Assembly (NCBI RefSeq): GCF_003026495.1
Contig: NZ_PYMA01000015.1
Span: forward strand, 62,001 to 126,000
Source of the DNA: Photobacterium sanctipauli
GTDB lineage: Bacteria; Pseudomonadota; Gammaproteobacteria; Enterobacterales; Vibrionaceae
Length of the DNA: 64,000 bases
Direction of reading: 5' to 3'
Below are positions 26,997-34,904 of the stretch, piece after piece. A program made the translations under genes and the position numbers. Within the stretch, counting starts at the first letter, position 1, and each line of letters opens with the position of its first letter. The notes below the pieces were generated by a model. The model was not told the DNA's origin and did no database searches. It saw only the letters and a list, made by a program, of their open reading frames with translations.

Positions 26997-27020
26997 AAAA
27001 GGGAGCTAAATTAAGCTCCC
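26997..27020 (-). terminator. Terminator between ridA and aadA-like gene
   Basis: The stem GGGAGCT / AGCTCCC with a 6-nt loop is followed on the leftward strand by four T residues. It lies 59 bp beyond the ridA stop, so it likely ends the ridA transcript before the aadA-like gene. Confidence 0.65.
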
Positions 27021-27079
27021 CTATACTTATCAGGCTATGAACATCGAAGTTCTTTTGGCATTTTCGCCTTTATATCAGC

Positions 27080-27466
27080 TTATGAGCAATTAATTGGCTG
27101 CTTACCCTGATACTCAGGGCCTGCTGCGGCAACGAAAGCCATTTCTACCAGTAAATCTGGGTTCGCCAGTTCGACCTTAACACAGGCACGGCTTGGTGCG
27201 CAGCCTTCTGGTAGCCAAGCTTCCCACGCCACATTCAAGGCGTCGAAGTTGGCAAAGTCCGTTACGTAAATCGTCACCGAAACCAGTTTTGACTTGTCGC
27301 TACCCACGCTCGCTAGCATCTCTTCTGCCTGAGCAAAGATCTGATTTACCTGCCCTGTCATATCGGCACTGGTATCTGCCTCGGCTACTTCAACAAAGTG
27401 CGCCATGCCGTTGCAAATTGTTACGTCTGACCAACGGGCTGTTGGGTTTATGCGTTGAACATCCAT
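27080..27466 (-). CDS. RidA family enamine/imine deaminase (YoaB-like)
   Basis: This 128-residue member of the RidA/YjgF superfamily forms trimers that hydrolyse reactive enamines and imines released by PLP enzymes. The segment PSRACVKVELANPDLLVEM carries the conserved arginine that binds the substrate carboxylate, and VEMAFVAA ends the core as in active members. The N-terminus (MDVQRINPTARWSDV) is like YoaB/Rid2-type proteins. An AGGA/AGAG ribosome site precedes the ATG. It is divergent from the maltose acetyltransferase gene. Confidence 0.92.
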   Translation of the reverse strand: MDVQRINPTARWSDVTICNGMAHFVEVAEADTSADMTGQVNQIFAQAEEMLASVGSDKSKLVSVTIYVTDFANFDALNVAWEAWLPEGCAPSRACVKVELANPDLLVEMAFVAAAGPEYQGKQPINCS

Positions 27467-27615
27467 TCTCTATTCCTATCGGTGAAACTCTATTAATCAC
27501 ACTTGCCGATACAACAACTTACCGCGCTAGTAGCAAATGCTTGCCCCTAAAGCTCGGGTTAAGTTACCGTCGGGTAAAGTCTTTTAAAAATCGACACTAC
27601 TTTATAGGGATGAAG

Positions 27616-28173
27616 ATGAAAACTCAAAAAGAACGCATGTTGGCTGGCGAAGAATACTGCGGATGGGACGAAGAGCTGATTGGCGATCGCACCCGTTCTA
27701 AAATCGTGGTCCAGCGCTACAACCAGCTGGCGGTCGAGAAGACAGAAGAAGGAAAGGCACTACTTAAAGAGCTGATGCCAAACTGTGGCCAAGTACCTCA
27801 TGTTGAGCGTCCTTTTGCTGTCGAATTTGGCTACAACATCAAGTGCGACGAAAATGTTTTCATCAACCATGGCTGCAACTTCCTAGACTGTGCTGAAATC
27901 CGTATCGGTAAAAACGTGTTGTTCGCGCCGGGTGTCACCATTTCAGCCGTTACCCATCCGCTCAATGCCCTGCAGCGCGATGCCGGTATCGAATACGCCG
28001 AGCCTGTTATTATCGGCGACAGCGTCTGGGTTGGTGCCCACGCCGTTATCGCCCAAGGCGTCACCATTGGCGATGGTGCCGTGATTGCCGCCGGAGCTGT
28101 CGTCACCAAAGACGTACCAGCCTACACCTTGGTTGGCGGTACACCAGCCAAGGTTATTAAAGAGATTGAGTAA
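27616..28173 (+). CDS. maa: Maltose/galactoside O-acetyltransferase
   Basis: This 185-residue acetyl-CoA-dependent sugar O-acetyltransferase has the N-terminal Mac domain (KERMLAGEEYCGWDEELIGD) followed by a left-handed beta-helix of hexapeptide repeats (PVIIGDSVWVGAHAVIAQGV, then TIGDGAVIAAGAVVTKDVP). The catalytic histidine lies in the SAVTHPLNA segment. A longer frame opens far upstream, but the family starts at MKTQKERM. An AGGGA ribosome site is five bases before ATG 27616; the ATG at 27610 is too close to it. The enzyme acetylates maltose, glucose or galactosides; the precise sugar is uncertain. Confidence 0.93.
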   Translation: MKTQKERMLAGEEYCGWDEELIGDRTRSKIVVQRYNQLAVEKTEEGKALLKELMPNCGQVPHVERPFAVEFGYNIKCDENVFINHGCNFLDCAEIRIGKNVLFAPGVTISAVTHPLNALQRDAGIEYAEPVIIGDSVWVGAHAVIAQGVTIGDGAVIAAGAVVTKDVPAYTLVGGTPAKVIKEIE

Positions 28174-28183
28174 AGGCTTGTGC

Positions 28184-28213
28184 TAAAAAAATCCCCCGAA
28201 TAGCTCGGGGGAT
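28184..28213 (-). terminator. Rho-independent terminator of the cytochrome operon
   Basis: A perfect 9-bp stem (ATCCCCCGA / TCGGGGGAT) with a 5-nt loop is followed by seven T residues on the leftward strand. It lies 48 bp past the stop of the cytochrome c gene. It may also slow rightward transcription from the acetyltransferase gene. Confidence 0.92.
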
Positions 28214-28261
28214 CCACCTTAATCAGCTCTACAAGGTAAATGAGTAATTAAACAACAAGGC

Positions 28262-29602
28262 TTACTTAAGGGTTTGGCTTACCACGTCCCCTTTTGCATC
28301 GTCACCAATGCCCACGGTGAACGGGAAAGTGACATAGTGATAACGGGTGGTTGTTTGGCCGTCATGAATGGCGATATTGAAATCATAGGTACCACCGACT
28401 TCCATGATCTTGTCATCTTCCGGGAAGCCTGTATCTAGCTTGCGCTTGAAGATAACGGTGTACTTGCCATCATTCCATTCAGAGTGAATTTCATTATTCG
28501 CCCCGGCAGAGCCTTCAGCAGCACGATTTAGGCGGCCCTGGAGCATCTGGCCTTCTTCAATCTTACTGGCATCGTATGGCATGGTGTTCACGCCCTCTAT
28601 CAGCGCAATGTTCTTGCTTAGATCCGTCAAGTCTTCTGGGTTTAATGCATAGAAACCAGTCACTGACTTATCGTACATGAACTTAGGTAAGCCTGTTTTC
28701 TTATCAAAGTTCCAAGTGAATACCGTTTTACCGGCATCGTTTAAACGGTATTCCAGTACATAACCATCGTCGGCACTGCCTGTTGGGGCAGAGCGGGTTG
28801 AACGCCACTGCATCAAATCGACAAACTTGCCGTCTTGCTTCAGCTGGTCGATTTCTTCGCGTGTTTTCACCTTGTCCCAGCTCTCGCCATATCGCTCTGT
28901 ACGCGTATCTGGCAGGTACTTACGTATATCTTTCTGGTTCAACCCGTCCATGCCAATCACCTCTAGCGCTTGCACGTCGCGCATGGTGGCTTGGCCAATA
29001 TCACGCATCCCTCGGTGGCAAGACATCCAACAGCCTTGCTGGGCAAATTCATCAACACTGCCGTCATCAATCATGATTGAGAAGCGATCTTCGTAGATCG
29101 GCGTATAAGGGTTTTTACCACGATCACCGCCGATGATGGTCCACTTGCCGTTTTCAAACAACAGCGTGTCATGGATTCTTGCAGGGTAAGGCATTTGAGT
29201 TTCCCACGTTGCCTTCACGTAAAGGTGCTCATCATCATTGGCGAACTGAAAATCAACGTCGATCGAGCCTGCTTTTCCGGCCATTTTATCAAGGCGGTCG
29301 TGCTTGATAAGTTGCTCGCCCAAGCCACGCTCTTCTCCGCTGTGGCAGCTGGTGCAGGTTTTGGTGTCAAAATCAGCCCGCTCTGTCCCCTTGTGGGCTG
29401 GCGAGTTAATCCAGTCGTAGGTGATCAAACCCGGAAAAAACATGGTCTTCTCGATAACGGGAATTTCATTCCAATCAATATCCGGCTTCACATCGTAAAC
29501 GCTCATGTTATAAGCGTTAGCATTCAGTGCAGCACCTGATAATAACGCCAATAGCACACCACGCCCCATGATTGTTGGCTTCATGAACTTTGCCTTAAGC
29601 AT
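28262..29602 (-). CDS. Periplasmic c-type cytochrome with ethylbenzene-dehydrogenase-like heme domain
   Basis: This 446-residue exported protein has a signal peptide after a short leader and cleaves near ANAYNMS. It contains a standard heme c site CTSCH (residues 83-87) and a second, CX3CH-type site CWMSCH (191-196). The fold around them (ADFDTKTCTSCHSG, DDEHLYVKATWETQMPYPAR, EDRFSIMIDDGSVDEFAQQG, then TVIFKRKLDTGF) matches the ethylbenzene dehydrogenase-related (EB_dh) heme-binding domain. It is probably an electron-transfer subunit partnered with cytochrome b561, whose gene it overlaps by eight bases. An ATG at 29584 is an alternative start. The operon has an FNR box upstream, so anaerobic expression is likely. 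The electron acceptor is unknown. Confidence 0.85.
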   Translation of the reverse strand: MLKAKFMKPTIMGRGVLLALLSGAALNANAYNMSVYDVKPDIDWNEIPVIEKTMFFPGLITYDWINSPAHKGTERADFDTKTCTSCHSGEERGLGEQLIKHDRLDKMAGKAGSIDVDFQFANDDEHLYVKATWETQMPYPARIHDTLLFENGKWTIIGGDRGKNPYTPIYEDRFSIMIDDGSVDEFAQQGCWMSCHRGMRDIGQATMRDVQALEVIGMDGLNQKDIRKYLPDTRTERYGESWDKVKTREEIDQLKQDGKFVDLMQWRSTRSAPTGSADDGYVLEYRLNDAGKTVFTWNFDKKTGLPKFMYDKSVTGFYALNPEDLTDLSKNIALIEGVNTMPYDASKIEEGQMLQGRLNRAAEGSAGANNEIHSEWNDGKYTVIFKRKLDTGFPEDDKIMEVGGTYDFNIAIHDGQTTTRYHYVTFPFTVGIGDDAKGDVVSQTLK

Positions 29603-30128
29603 TTTTCTTTACTCCCATCATGCGAACCAAAGTGCCGTCTTTCAGTGCAACTTGGTGGTAAATCGTGCCAATACAGTGCATAGCAACCAGTAAATAACAA
29701 AAGATTTCGAGGAAGGCATGAATTTGGTAGGCAAACTCAATCAAGCCTGAATTACGCTCTGCAAAACCGGGAATGGTGAACATACCGAATACCACAGTGT
29801 CCTTGGCTTTCGCCAAGCTAATTAGCAAACCCGATAAGGGCATGCCAAGAGAGATGGCATACATCGAAAGGTGGGCAGAGTGGGCAATGAATTTTTGAAG
29901 CTGTGTGCCTTGGGCTGGCGGCTGGCCTACCCAATTGATCCATGCAATACGGGCAGCAAAAATAACCAGAACCACGACGCCAAGAGATTGGTGAAGATTA
30001 AAAGCGAAAGAGTCAGGGATCGGTTCGAACAACATAATAACCATGGCGACTATAAACGCGATAGCCGACACGATATGCATCACCTTACTCCCTGTACTGA
30101 AATGCTCAGTGGGTACAGATACCTTCAT
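29595..30128 (-). CDS. Cytochrome b561 family membrane protein
   Basis: This 177-residue inner-membrane protein has four transmembrane helices and histidines at 18, 46, 137 and 151, the positions expected for the two b-type hemes of bacterial cytochrome b561. It should pass electrons between the quinone pool and the periplasmic cytochrome encoded just downstream (8-bp overlap). A perfect FNR site is centred about 87 bp before the start codon. The gene begins an operon that ends in a strong terminator at 28.2 kb. Family assignment is firm, partner inferred. Confidence 0.9.
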   Translation of the reverse strand: MKVSVPTEHFSTGSKVMHIVSAIAFIVAMVIMLFEPIPDSFAFNLHQSLGVVVLVIFAARIAWINWVGQPPAQGTQLQKFIAHSAHLSMYAISLGMPLSGLLISLAKAKDTVVFGMFTIPGFAERNSGLIEFAYQIHAFLEIFCYLLVAMHCIGTIYHQVALKDGTLVRMMGVKKNA

Positions 30129-30208
30129 AAGTTTTTTTCCTAAGGTTGTTAAAATACTTTGTTCTAACTCTTAGGGGGTATTTTAATTTCTTGGTATCTA
30201 TTTGATGA

Positions 30209-30222
30209 TTGATAATAATCAA
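30209..30222 (-). promoter_or_regulatory. FNR-type binding site upstream of the cytochrome operon
   Basis: TTGAT-AATA-ATCAA is a perfect match to the FNR/DNR consensus TTGAT-N4-ATCAA. It lies 81 bp upstream of the cytochrome b561 start, at the right distance for an activating site with a leader. An identical copy occurs at 46149-46162. Confidence 0.85.
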
Positions 30223-30450
30223 TTTCTATTCCGGACAGAATTTAATTATCAGGGAATTGTCATAACCAGTTATATTTATTTTTAATTTTAAACAGAAAGT
30301 TTTAAATAAAAATTCCAGATTAATTAGCTTCACCGTTTATTCTTCATTCTGATAAATAAATTTATCAGCTCAATTTTCAGTAAAAGAGTAAATGTGATAT
30401 CGTTCAATAACACCAGGTGTTCATTGGGCACCTTTTATTTTGATCAGTTC

Positions 30451-30477
30451 AAAAAAACGCATCCGGCTGGATGCGTT
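30451..30477 (-). terminator. Rho-independent terminator of the two-component operon
   Basis: The 9-bp stem AACGCATCC / GGATGCGTT with loop GGCT is followed on the leftward strand by seven T residues, 47 bp beyond the response-regulator stop. It separates this operon from the cytochrome operon, so the FNR box must serve its own promoter. The rest of the gap 30129-30523 is AT-rich; it also holds a dyad TACCCAAG-N3-CTTGGGT near 30490 of a kind common between Vibrionaceae genes. Confidence 0.9.
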
Positions 30478-30523
30478 ATTAGGGTCTATACCCAAGCGAC
30501 TTGGGTGTATCTTCAACCGCACT

Positions 30524-31156
30524 TTATTGCAACATACCCGAGTACACTTGCAAGCCCGTTTTAGTTAGCGAGTAGACGCGCCCTTCCCCCTTGCTTACCA
30601 GGCCGCTGTTGACCAGCTGGCGCAAGTGGAAGTTAAATTTAGTGTGATCTTCAATCCCGACAACACGGCACAAGTCCATAAATTTCATCTTGCGATGGAT
30701 CTTAAGTTGTTTGACGACCGAACGGCGGATTGGGTTCGACAGCGCACTGAAGATCAAGTCATTGCTTCGCTCATCAAGCGGTGATTTGGGTGATCGCTCG
30801 GCGTGGACTCTTCTCAAGGTGACTGACAAAGCCGCCAAGTTAAAGGGCTTGGTAAGAAACTCGTCCGCCCCTTTTTTCATGGCATCAACTGCCACATCAA
30901 CGGTTGCAAACGCCGTGGTAATTATAATGCCGATATTCGGGTGCAAACGGCGCAGCGTGGTCAGCGCTTCAATGCCTGTCATGCCCGACATCACCACATC
31001 GAACAACGCCAAATCAAAATGTGCATTGGTGGCAATGTCGAGGGCATCCTCGGCACTGTCGCACGCTGTCACCTCGAACAACTCCAAGGTCAGGGCTTCC
31101 ACCAGCACTTCACGGAGTTGTTGGTCGTCTTCGGCAAGTAAGAGTTTTAACGTCAT
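30524..31156 (-). CDS. Response regulator with ArsR-like winged-helix output domain
   Basis: This 210-residue regulator has a CheY-type receiver (about 1-120) with Asp10/Asp11, phospho-accepting Asp53 (LALFDVVMSGMTG) and Lys103 (FLTKPF). It is joined to a winged helix of the ArsR type (IFSALSNPIRRSVVKQLKIH, then KFNFHLRQLVNSGLVSKGEG). That output domain is unusual: most response regulators end in OmpR, NarL or Fis-type DNA-binding domains. It is translationally coupled to the upstream kinase gene by a 4-base ATGA overlap. The targets are unknown; the nearest candidate is the cytochrome operon immediately downstream. Confidence 0.88.
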   Translation of the reverse strand: MTLKLLLAEDDQQLREVLVEALTLELFEVTACDSAEDALDIATNAHFDLALFDVVMSGMTGIEALTTLRRLHPNIGIIITTAFATVDVAVDAMKKGADEFLTKPFNLAALSVTLRRVHAERSPKSPLDERSNDLIFSALSNPIRRSVVKQLKIHRKMKFMDLCRVVGIEDHTKFNFHLRQLVNSGLVSKGEGRVYSLTKTGLQVYSGMLQ

Positions 31157-32565
31157 GGCATTTTCCTAGGTATTCGAACGGCTACGGTCAGGCCGTGTTC
31201 ATTGTTGTGCAGCGCAATGTCGCCGTTATGCTGCATAACTATCTGTTTGGCAATGGCCAAGCCCATTCCTGTCCCTTCCCCTTTGGGCTTGGTGGTAAAA
31301 AAGGGCTTCATGGCTTTTTCAATAAGTTCATCACTGATACCTGTACCACTATCGGCAATGGTCACAATGGCATCCAATTTGTTTTGGTAGCCACTAATCG
31401 AAATTTTCTTACTTTCAGCACAGGCATCAATGGCGTTGCTTAGCAGGTTAGTAAATACTTCCTCAAGTAAGCCGGCATCACCGGAAATAACGAGGCTCTC
31501 ATCAATACTCAGCTCAAGGTCAAACCCTTCTAACCGATACTGGTTGAGCGAAACCGATGAATTAATCACTTGCGCCAAAGTCACATCAACTCGCTCTATC
31601 GGCCTATGATGGGCATAGTTCAGCACTTCCTGGCTGATCTCTGCTGCCCGCTCCAATCCATAGCGGATCCGGCCAAGTTGGCGCTGGTGCACCTCGTTAT
31701 CGGGCAGATGGTGTTCAAGCAAGTCGCAGCTCATCATCGCGCTACTTAGCGGGGTTTTGATTTCATGGGACACCGCCGATGTTAGCTCACCAAGCTCTTT
31801 AAGTTTGGCGTCTTGCAGTGACTGCTGCAATGCCGCTTCAATCTGATTATTGCGCTCGCGATCGAAAATGCGCAGTGCGTACCAGAGCGAGACCAAAATA
31901 CCGATAGCACACAAGGTGCGAACAAATAAAACCCATAAGCCAAGCTCCACCATCAGTACACCCGCGCTGATGCCATAGCTTATCAAGGCAATCCCGGTAA
32001 GCTTGAAGGGCAATGAAGCACCATGGCCTTCCACTTCGAGTTCATTGGCGTAGCTGTACATTGCCATGCCTGACAATACCCCGGCCCCAAGGCCGAAAAT
32101 CCAGCGGATGTGGTTCGCCGTAACGTCTAGGTAGGTACGGTATTCCTGATCCCCATAACGAACCACCAAGCTAATCACAAATGCTGCTAGCACCAACATT
32201 GCAACGCACTTTACCCATTGCACAAGTGGCCAACGGGTGATCTCCAACATCTTCCAGGCGAACGCCCCAAGGGCAATATAGGAAAGCCACAACTTAATCA
32301 CCTTGAAGGTTGCCAATGCCGTAGTGAGCCGGTACTCCTCTTGGTAGATTTCAAAGTAAAGCTCAGACCATTCGTGCAACCCGTGGATCAAGCCAAAAAG
32401 CGCTAATATTGGCAAGGCTTCAGCAATGCTTATCCGACTCTTGCTCAGATCCTGAAACAGGATAGCAAAGAAAATAGCAAAGAATGCTAATCCGTAGGCA
32501 AGGTAGATATTAAAAGTGATGAGTATATCCATGGCAGTTAGTTTAATGAACTTGCCGGTTGTCAT
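31153..32565 (-). CDS. Membrane sensor histidine kinase (7-8 TM sensor)
   Basis: This 470-residue kinase has an N-terminal half made of seven or eight hydrophobic helices with short loops (about 15-235), so it probably senses something within the membrane. A HisKA domain with phospho-His near 267 (SAVSHEIKTPLSSAMMS) follows, then a HATPase with N box NLLSNAIDAC, G1 ADSGTGI and G2 GEGTGMGLAIAK. It pairs with the ArsR-type response regulator (4-base overlap). The start is unsure: ATG 32565 and ATG 32532 both lack a good ribosome site, and the latter gives a protein starting right at the first helix. The signal is not known. Confidence 0.9.
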   Translation of the reverse strand: MTTGKFIKLTAMDILITFNIYLAYGLAFFAIFFAILFQDLSKSRISIAEALPILALFGLIHGLHEWSELYFEIYQEEYRLTTALATFKVIKLWLSYIALGAFAWKMLEITRWPLVQWVKCVAMLVLAAFVISLVVRYGDQEYRTYLDVTANHIRWIFGLGAGVLSGMAMYSYANELEVEGHGASLPFKLTGIALISYGISAGVLMVELGLWVLFVRTLCAIGILVSLWYALRIFDRERNNQIEAALQQSLQDAKLKELGELTSAVSHEIKTPLSSAMMSCDLLEHHLPDNEVHQRQLGRIRYGLERAAEISQEVLNYAHHRPIERVDVTLAQVINSSVSLNQYRLEGFDLELSIDESLVISGDAGLLEEVFTNLLSNAIDACAESKKISISGYQNKLDAIVTIADSGTGISDELIEKAMKPFFTTKPKGEGTGMGLAIAKQIVMQHNGDIALHNNEHGLTVAVRIPRKMP

Positions 32566-32786
32566 CAATTGGACGTCGCACTTTTGTGTGCCAAGTTATT
32601 TCTGTGAAGTTTATTTATCATCTCAATTTTCATTACGATAATTGTTATTCACGCCACGGGGTATTTCGTCTCACTTTAATAAACTTGTCATATTCGATTT
32701 CTAATCTCGCCTTCGTTGATTGGGCAGCACCCTTTCACAGTTTGAATTTATTTCAAATCCTTAGTTTGTTTGAACGCTAACTAATT

Positions 32787-32814
32787 TGGCCTATTTAAAT
32801 TTTTAAATAGGCCA
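32787..32814 (+). promoter_or_regulatory. Perfect stem-loop in the pstS leader
   Basis: TGGCCTATTTAAA and TTTAAATAGGCCA pair over 13 bp, ending 31 bases before the pstS start codon. There is no following T-run, so it is not a terminator. It may protect the pstS mRNA 5' end or act as a binding dyad. Confidence 0.65.
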
Positions 32815-32845
32815 TCTCAACGACATTTGATATCGGAGATATACC

Positions 32846-33889
32846 GTGAAGCTAATCAAGTCAGCTCTTGTGACATCAGTACTGATCGCTGCATCATTCG
32901 GTGCTTCAGCCAATACAACAATCAATGGCGCAGGCGCGACGTTCCCTCACCCAATCTATGCCAAGTGGGCGGAACAATACCAGAAGGAAACAGGTATTCA
33001 GATTAACTATCAAGCCATTGGTTCTGGTGGTGGTATCCGCCAAATCACAGCTAAAACCGTTGATTTTGGTGCAACCGATGCCCCGCTAACAATCGAAGAA
33101 CTTAATAAAGAAGGCATGCTTCAGTTCCCAATGGTAATGGGCGCTATCGTTCCCGTGGTTAACGTACCGGGCATTGATGCTGGCGAAATGAAACTGACGG
33201 GTAAAGTACTTGCCGACATTTATCTAGGAAACATCAAGGCTTGGAACGACCCAGCCATTGCTGCACTTAACGAAGCTCTTGAGTTGCCTAACCAACCTAT
33301 TTACGTGGTTCACCGTTCTGACGGCTCTGGTACCACATTTAACTTCACTGAGTACCTTGACCAAGTCAACGAAGAGTGGAGCGAGACAATTGGTGTGGGT
33401 AAAGACATCACTTGGCCACGAAAAGCGACAACGATCGGCGGTAACGGCAACGCCGGTGTTGCTAACTTCGTCAACCGCACCCGTGGAGCCATCGGCTACG
33501 TCGAGTACGCCTTCGCTAAACAAAACGACCTGGCTTACACCCAAATGGAAAGCCGCGACGGTGAATACCTAATGCCAACAATGGAGACGTTCCAGGCAGC
33601 TGCCGCTAACGCAGACTGGGATAACGCGCCTGGCTACCATCTACTACTGAACAACCAACCAGGCAACGCTTGGCCGATGACTGCCGCCACTTTCATCCTC
33701 ATGCACGAAGAGCAGGCTGATGCCGAGAAAGCACAGAAGATTATCGACTTCTTCGAGTGGAGCTACACCCAGGGTGAGTTTGCTGAAGAGCTAGACTACA
33801 TCCCGATGCCAGAAAAAGTAGTGAACATGGTTAACGAAACTTGGAAAGAAGGCCTTAAGTCAAACGGCCAAGCCGTGATTACTAAGTAA
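32846..33889 (+). CDS. pstS: Phosphate ABC transporter substrate-binding protein PstS
   Basis: PstS binds inorganic phosphate in the periplasm and hands it to the PstCAB permease. The 347 residues have a signal peptide (KLIKSALVTSVLIAASFGASA) and the phosphate-binding loops GAGATFPHPIYAKW, GSGGGIRQI, GATDAPL and VHRSDGSGTTFNFTEYL. The start codon is GTG, with a CGGAG ribosome site about six bases upstream. A perfect stem-loop sits in the leader, and a second hairpin lies between pstS and pstC. I saw no convincing Pho box in the 277-bp gap upstream. The length equals that of E. coli PstS. Intact. Confidence 0.97.
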   Translation: MKLIKSALVTSVLIAASFGASANTTINGAGATFPHPIYAKWAEQYQKETGIQINYQAIGSGGGIRQITAKTVDFGATDAPLTIEELNKEGMLQFPMVMGAIVPVVNVPGIDAGEMKLTGKVLADIYLGNIKAWNDPAIAALNEALELPNQPIYVVHRSDGSGTTFNFTEYLDQVNEEWSETIGVGKDITWPRKATTIGGNGNAGVANFVNRTRGAIGYVEYAFAKQNDLAYTQMESRDGEYLMPTMETFQAAAANADWDNAPGYHLLLNNQPGNAWPMTAATFILMHEEQADAEKAQKIIDFFEWSYTQGEFAEELDYIPMPEKVVNMVNETWKEGLKSNGQAVITK

Positions 33890-33917
33890 ATTAGGCCAGA
33901 GATAAGTCACTTAAATT

Positions 33918-33964
33918 AAGCCTCTGTGCCTCTTGAGTTCACACAAGCGCACGCACAGAGGCTT
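33918..33964 (+). promoter_or_regulatory. Stem-loop that covers the pstC ribosome-binding site
   Basis: AAGCCTCTGTGC (33918-33929) and GCACAGAGGCTT (33953-33964) form a perfect 12-bp stem with a 23-nt loop in the pstS-pstC gap. The right arm contains the AGAGG ribosome site of pstC, seven bases before its ATG. Folding would hide this site and lower PstCAB relative to PstS, and would also shield the pstS 3' end. Confidence 0.8.
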
Positions 33965-33968
33965 ATGA

Positions 33969-34904
33969 ATGATCATTATGACGACATTAACGCTTAAAAA
34001 AGTAAACGGCGACTCAGTGTTCACCAAGCTGAGCTTTACGAGTGCCCTGCTTATTTTCGTTACCCTTGCGGGTATTGTTCTTTCTTTGATTGAAGGCGGC
34101 TGGCCGGCATTCAAGGAGTTTGGCCCAGGCTTTGTATTTCGCAATATTTGGGATCCTATTAATGGTGAATTCGGTGCCGCTGCCGCAATCTACGGAACGC
34201 TGGTCACTTCGCTTATCGCTATTGTCATTGCCGCGCCGATTGCTTTGGGCACCGCGATTTTCCTCGCCGAGCTGACACCGAAATGGGTCAGTGTTCCTGT
34301 GAGCAAGGCCATTGAATTATTGGCTGCTGTACCAAGTATTATCTACGGTATGTGGGGCCTGTTTGTTTTTGTACCTTGGTTCTCTGAAGGGTTTCAAATG
34401 TGGGCGGGCATGAACCTGACCGGGCTACCAATTATTGGCCAGTGGTTCAATGGCCCACCGATTGGTATCGGGCTGCTGAGTGCCGGCATCATCCTTTCTT
34501 TCATGATCCTGCCAATCATGACGTCCCTAACCCGTGATGCGCTCAAGTCAGTGCCTAACGTACTGCGTGAAGCCGCCTACGGAACAGGGGCAACCCCGTT
34601 TGAAGTGATCACCAAAGTACTGCTGCCTAAAGTGAAAAATGCCACCGTGAGTGCCGGCATTCTGGGTTTAGGTCGTGCGCTGGGTGAAACCATGGCGGTT
34701 GCCTTCGTGATCGGTGGCGCTAGCCGTATCGAATTTTCGTTCTTTATGCCTGCAAGTTCGATTTCATCGACCATCGCCCAGCAGTTCAACGAAGCGACTA
34801 ACCCTATGCACATTGCCTCGTTGATCGGCCTTGGTGTTGTGTTGTTTATCATTACCTTCTTCGTGATGGGCTTCGCTCGTCGCTTGTTGAGAAAGTCATC
34901 ATGA
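33969..34904 (+). CDS. pstC: Phosphate ABC transporter permease PstC
   Basis: PstC is one of two inner-membrane channel subunits of the high-affinity phosphate importer. The 311 residues have six membrane helices and the binding-protein-dependent permease core (YGTLVTSLIAIVIAAPIALG) with the EAA-type loop EAAYGTGATPFEVITKVLLP. AGAGG is seven bases before ATG 33969, which favours this start over the ATG three codons on. The ribosome site lies in a stable hairpin. pstA overlaps the end by 4 bases (ATGA). Confidence 0.96.
   Translation: MIIMTTLTLKKVNGDSVFTKLSFTSALLIFVTLAGIVLSLIEGGWPAFKEFGPGFVFRNIWDPINGEFGAAAAIYGTLVTSLIAIVIAAPIALGTAIFLAELTPKWVSVPVSKAIELLAAVPSIIYGMWGLFVFVPWFSEGFQMWAGMNLTGLPIIGQWFNGPPIGIGLLSAGIILSFMILPIMTSLTRDALKSVPNVLREAAYGTGATPFEVITKVLLPKVKNATVSAGILGLGRALGETMAVAFVIGGASRIEFSFFMPASSISSTIAQQFNEATNPMHIASLIGLGVVLFIITFFVMGFARRLLRKSS

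Noticed and set aside
26969..27079. attC-like cassette site beside the aadA-like gene
   Set aside because: The hairpin here is a short terminator without the conserved core sites of attC, and no integron integrase is near.
27193..27615. Long N-terminal extension of the maltose acetyltransferase frame
   Set aside because: The frame is open, but it lies over the divergent ridA gene, has no ribosome site and the family starts at MKTQKERM.
31153..32565. Calling the kinase PhoR because it lies before pstS
   Set aside because: Its regulator has an ArsR-type output domain rather than the PhoB winged helix, and it is transcribed away from pstS.
32580..32700. Possible Pho boxes upstream of pstS
   Set aside because: TTATCAT...TTTTCAT and TTGTCAT-like words occur, but the two 7-mers are 12 bp apart instead of 11, or the second repeat is poor. 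Not convincing.
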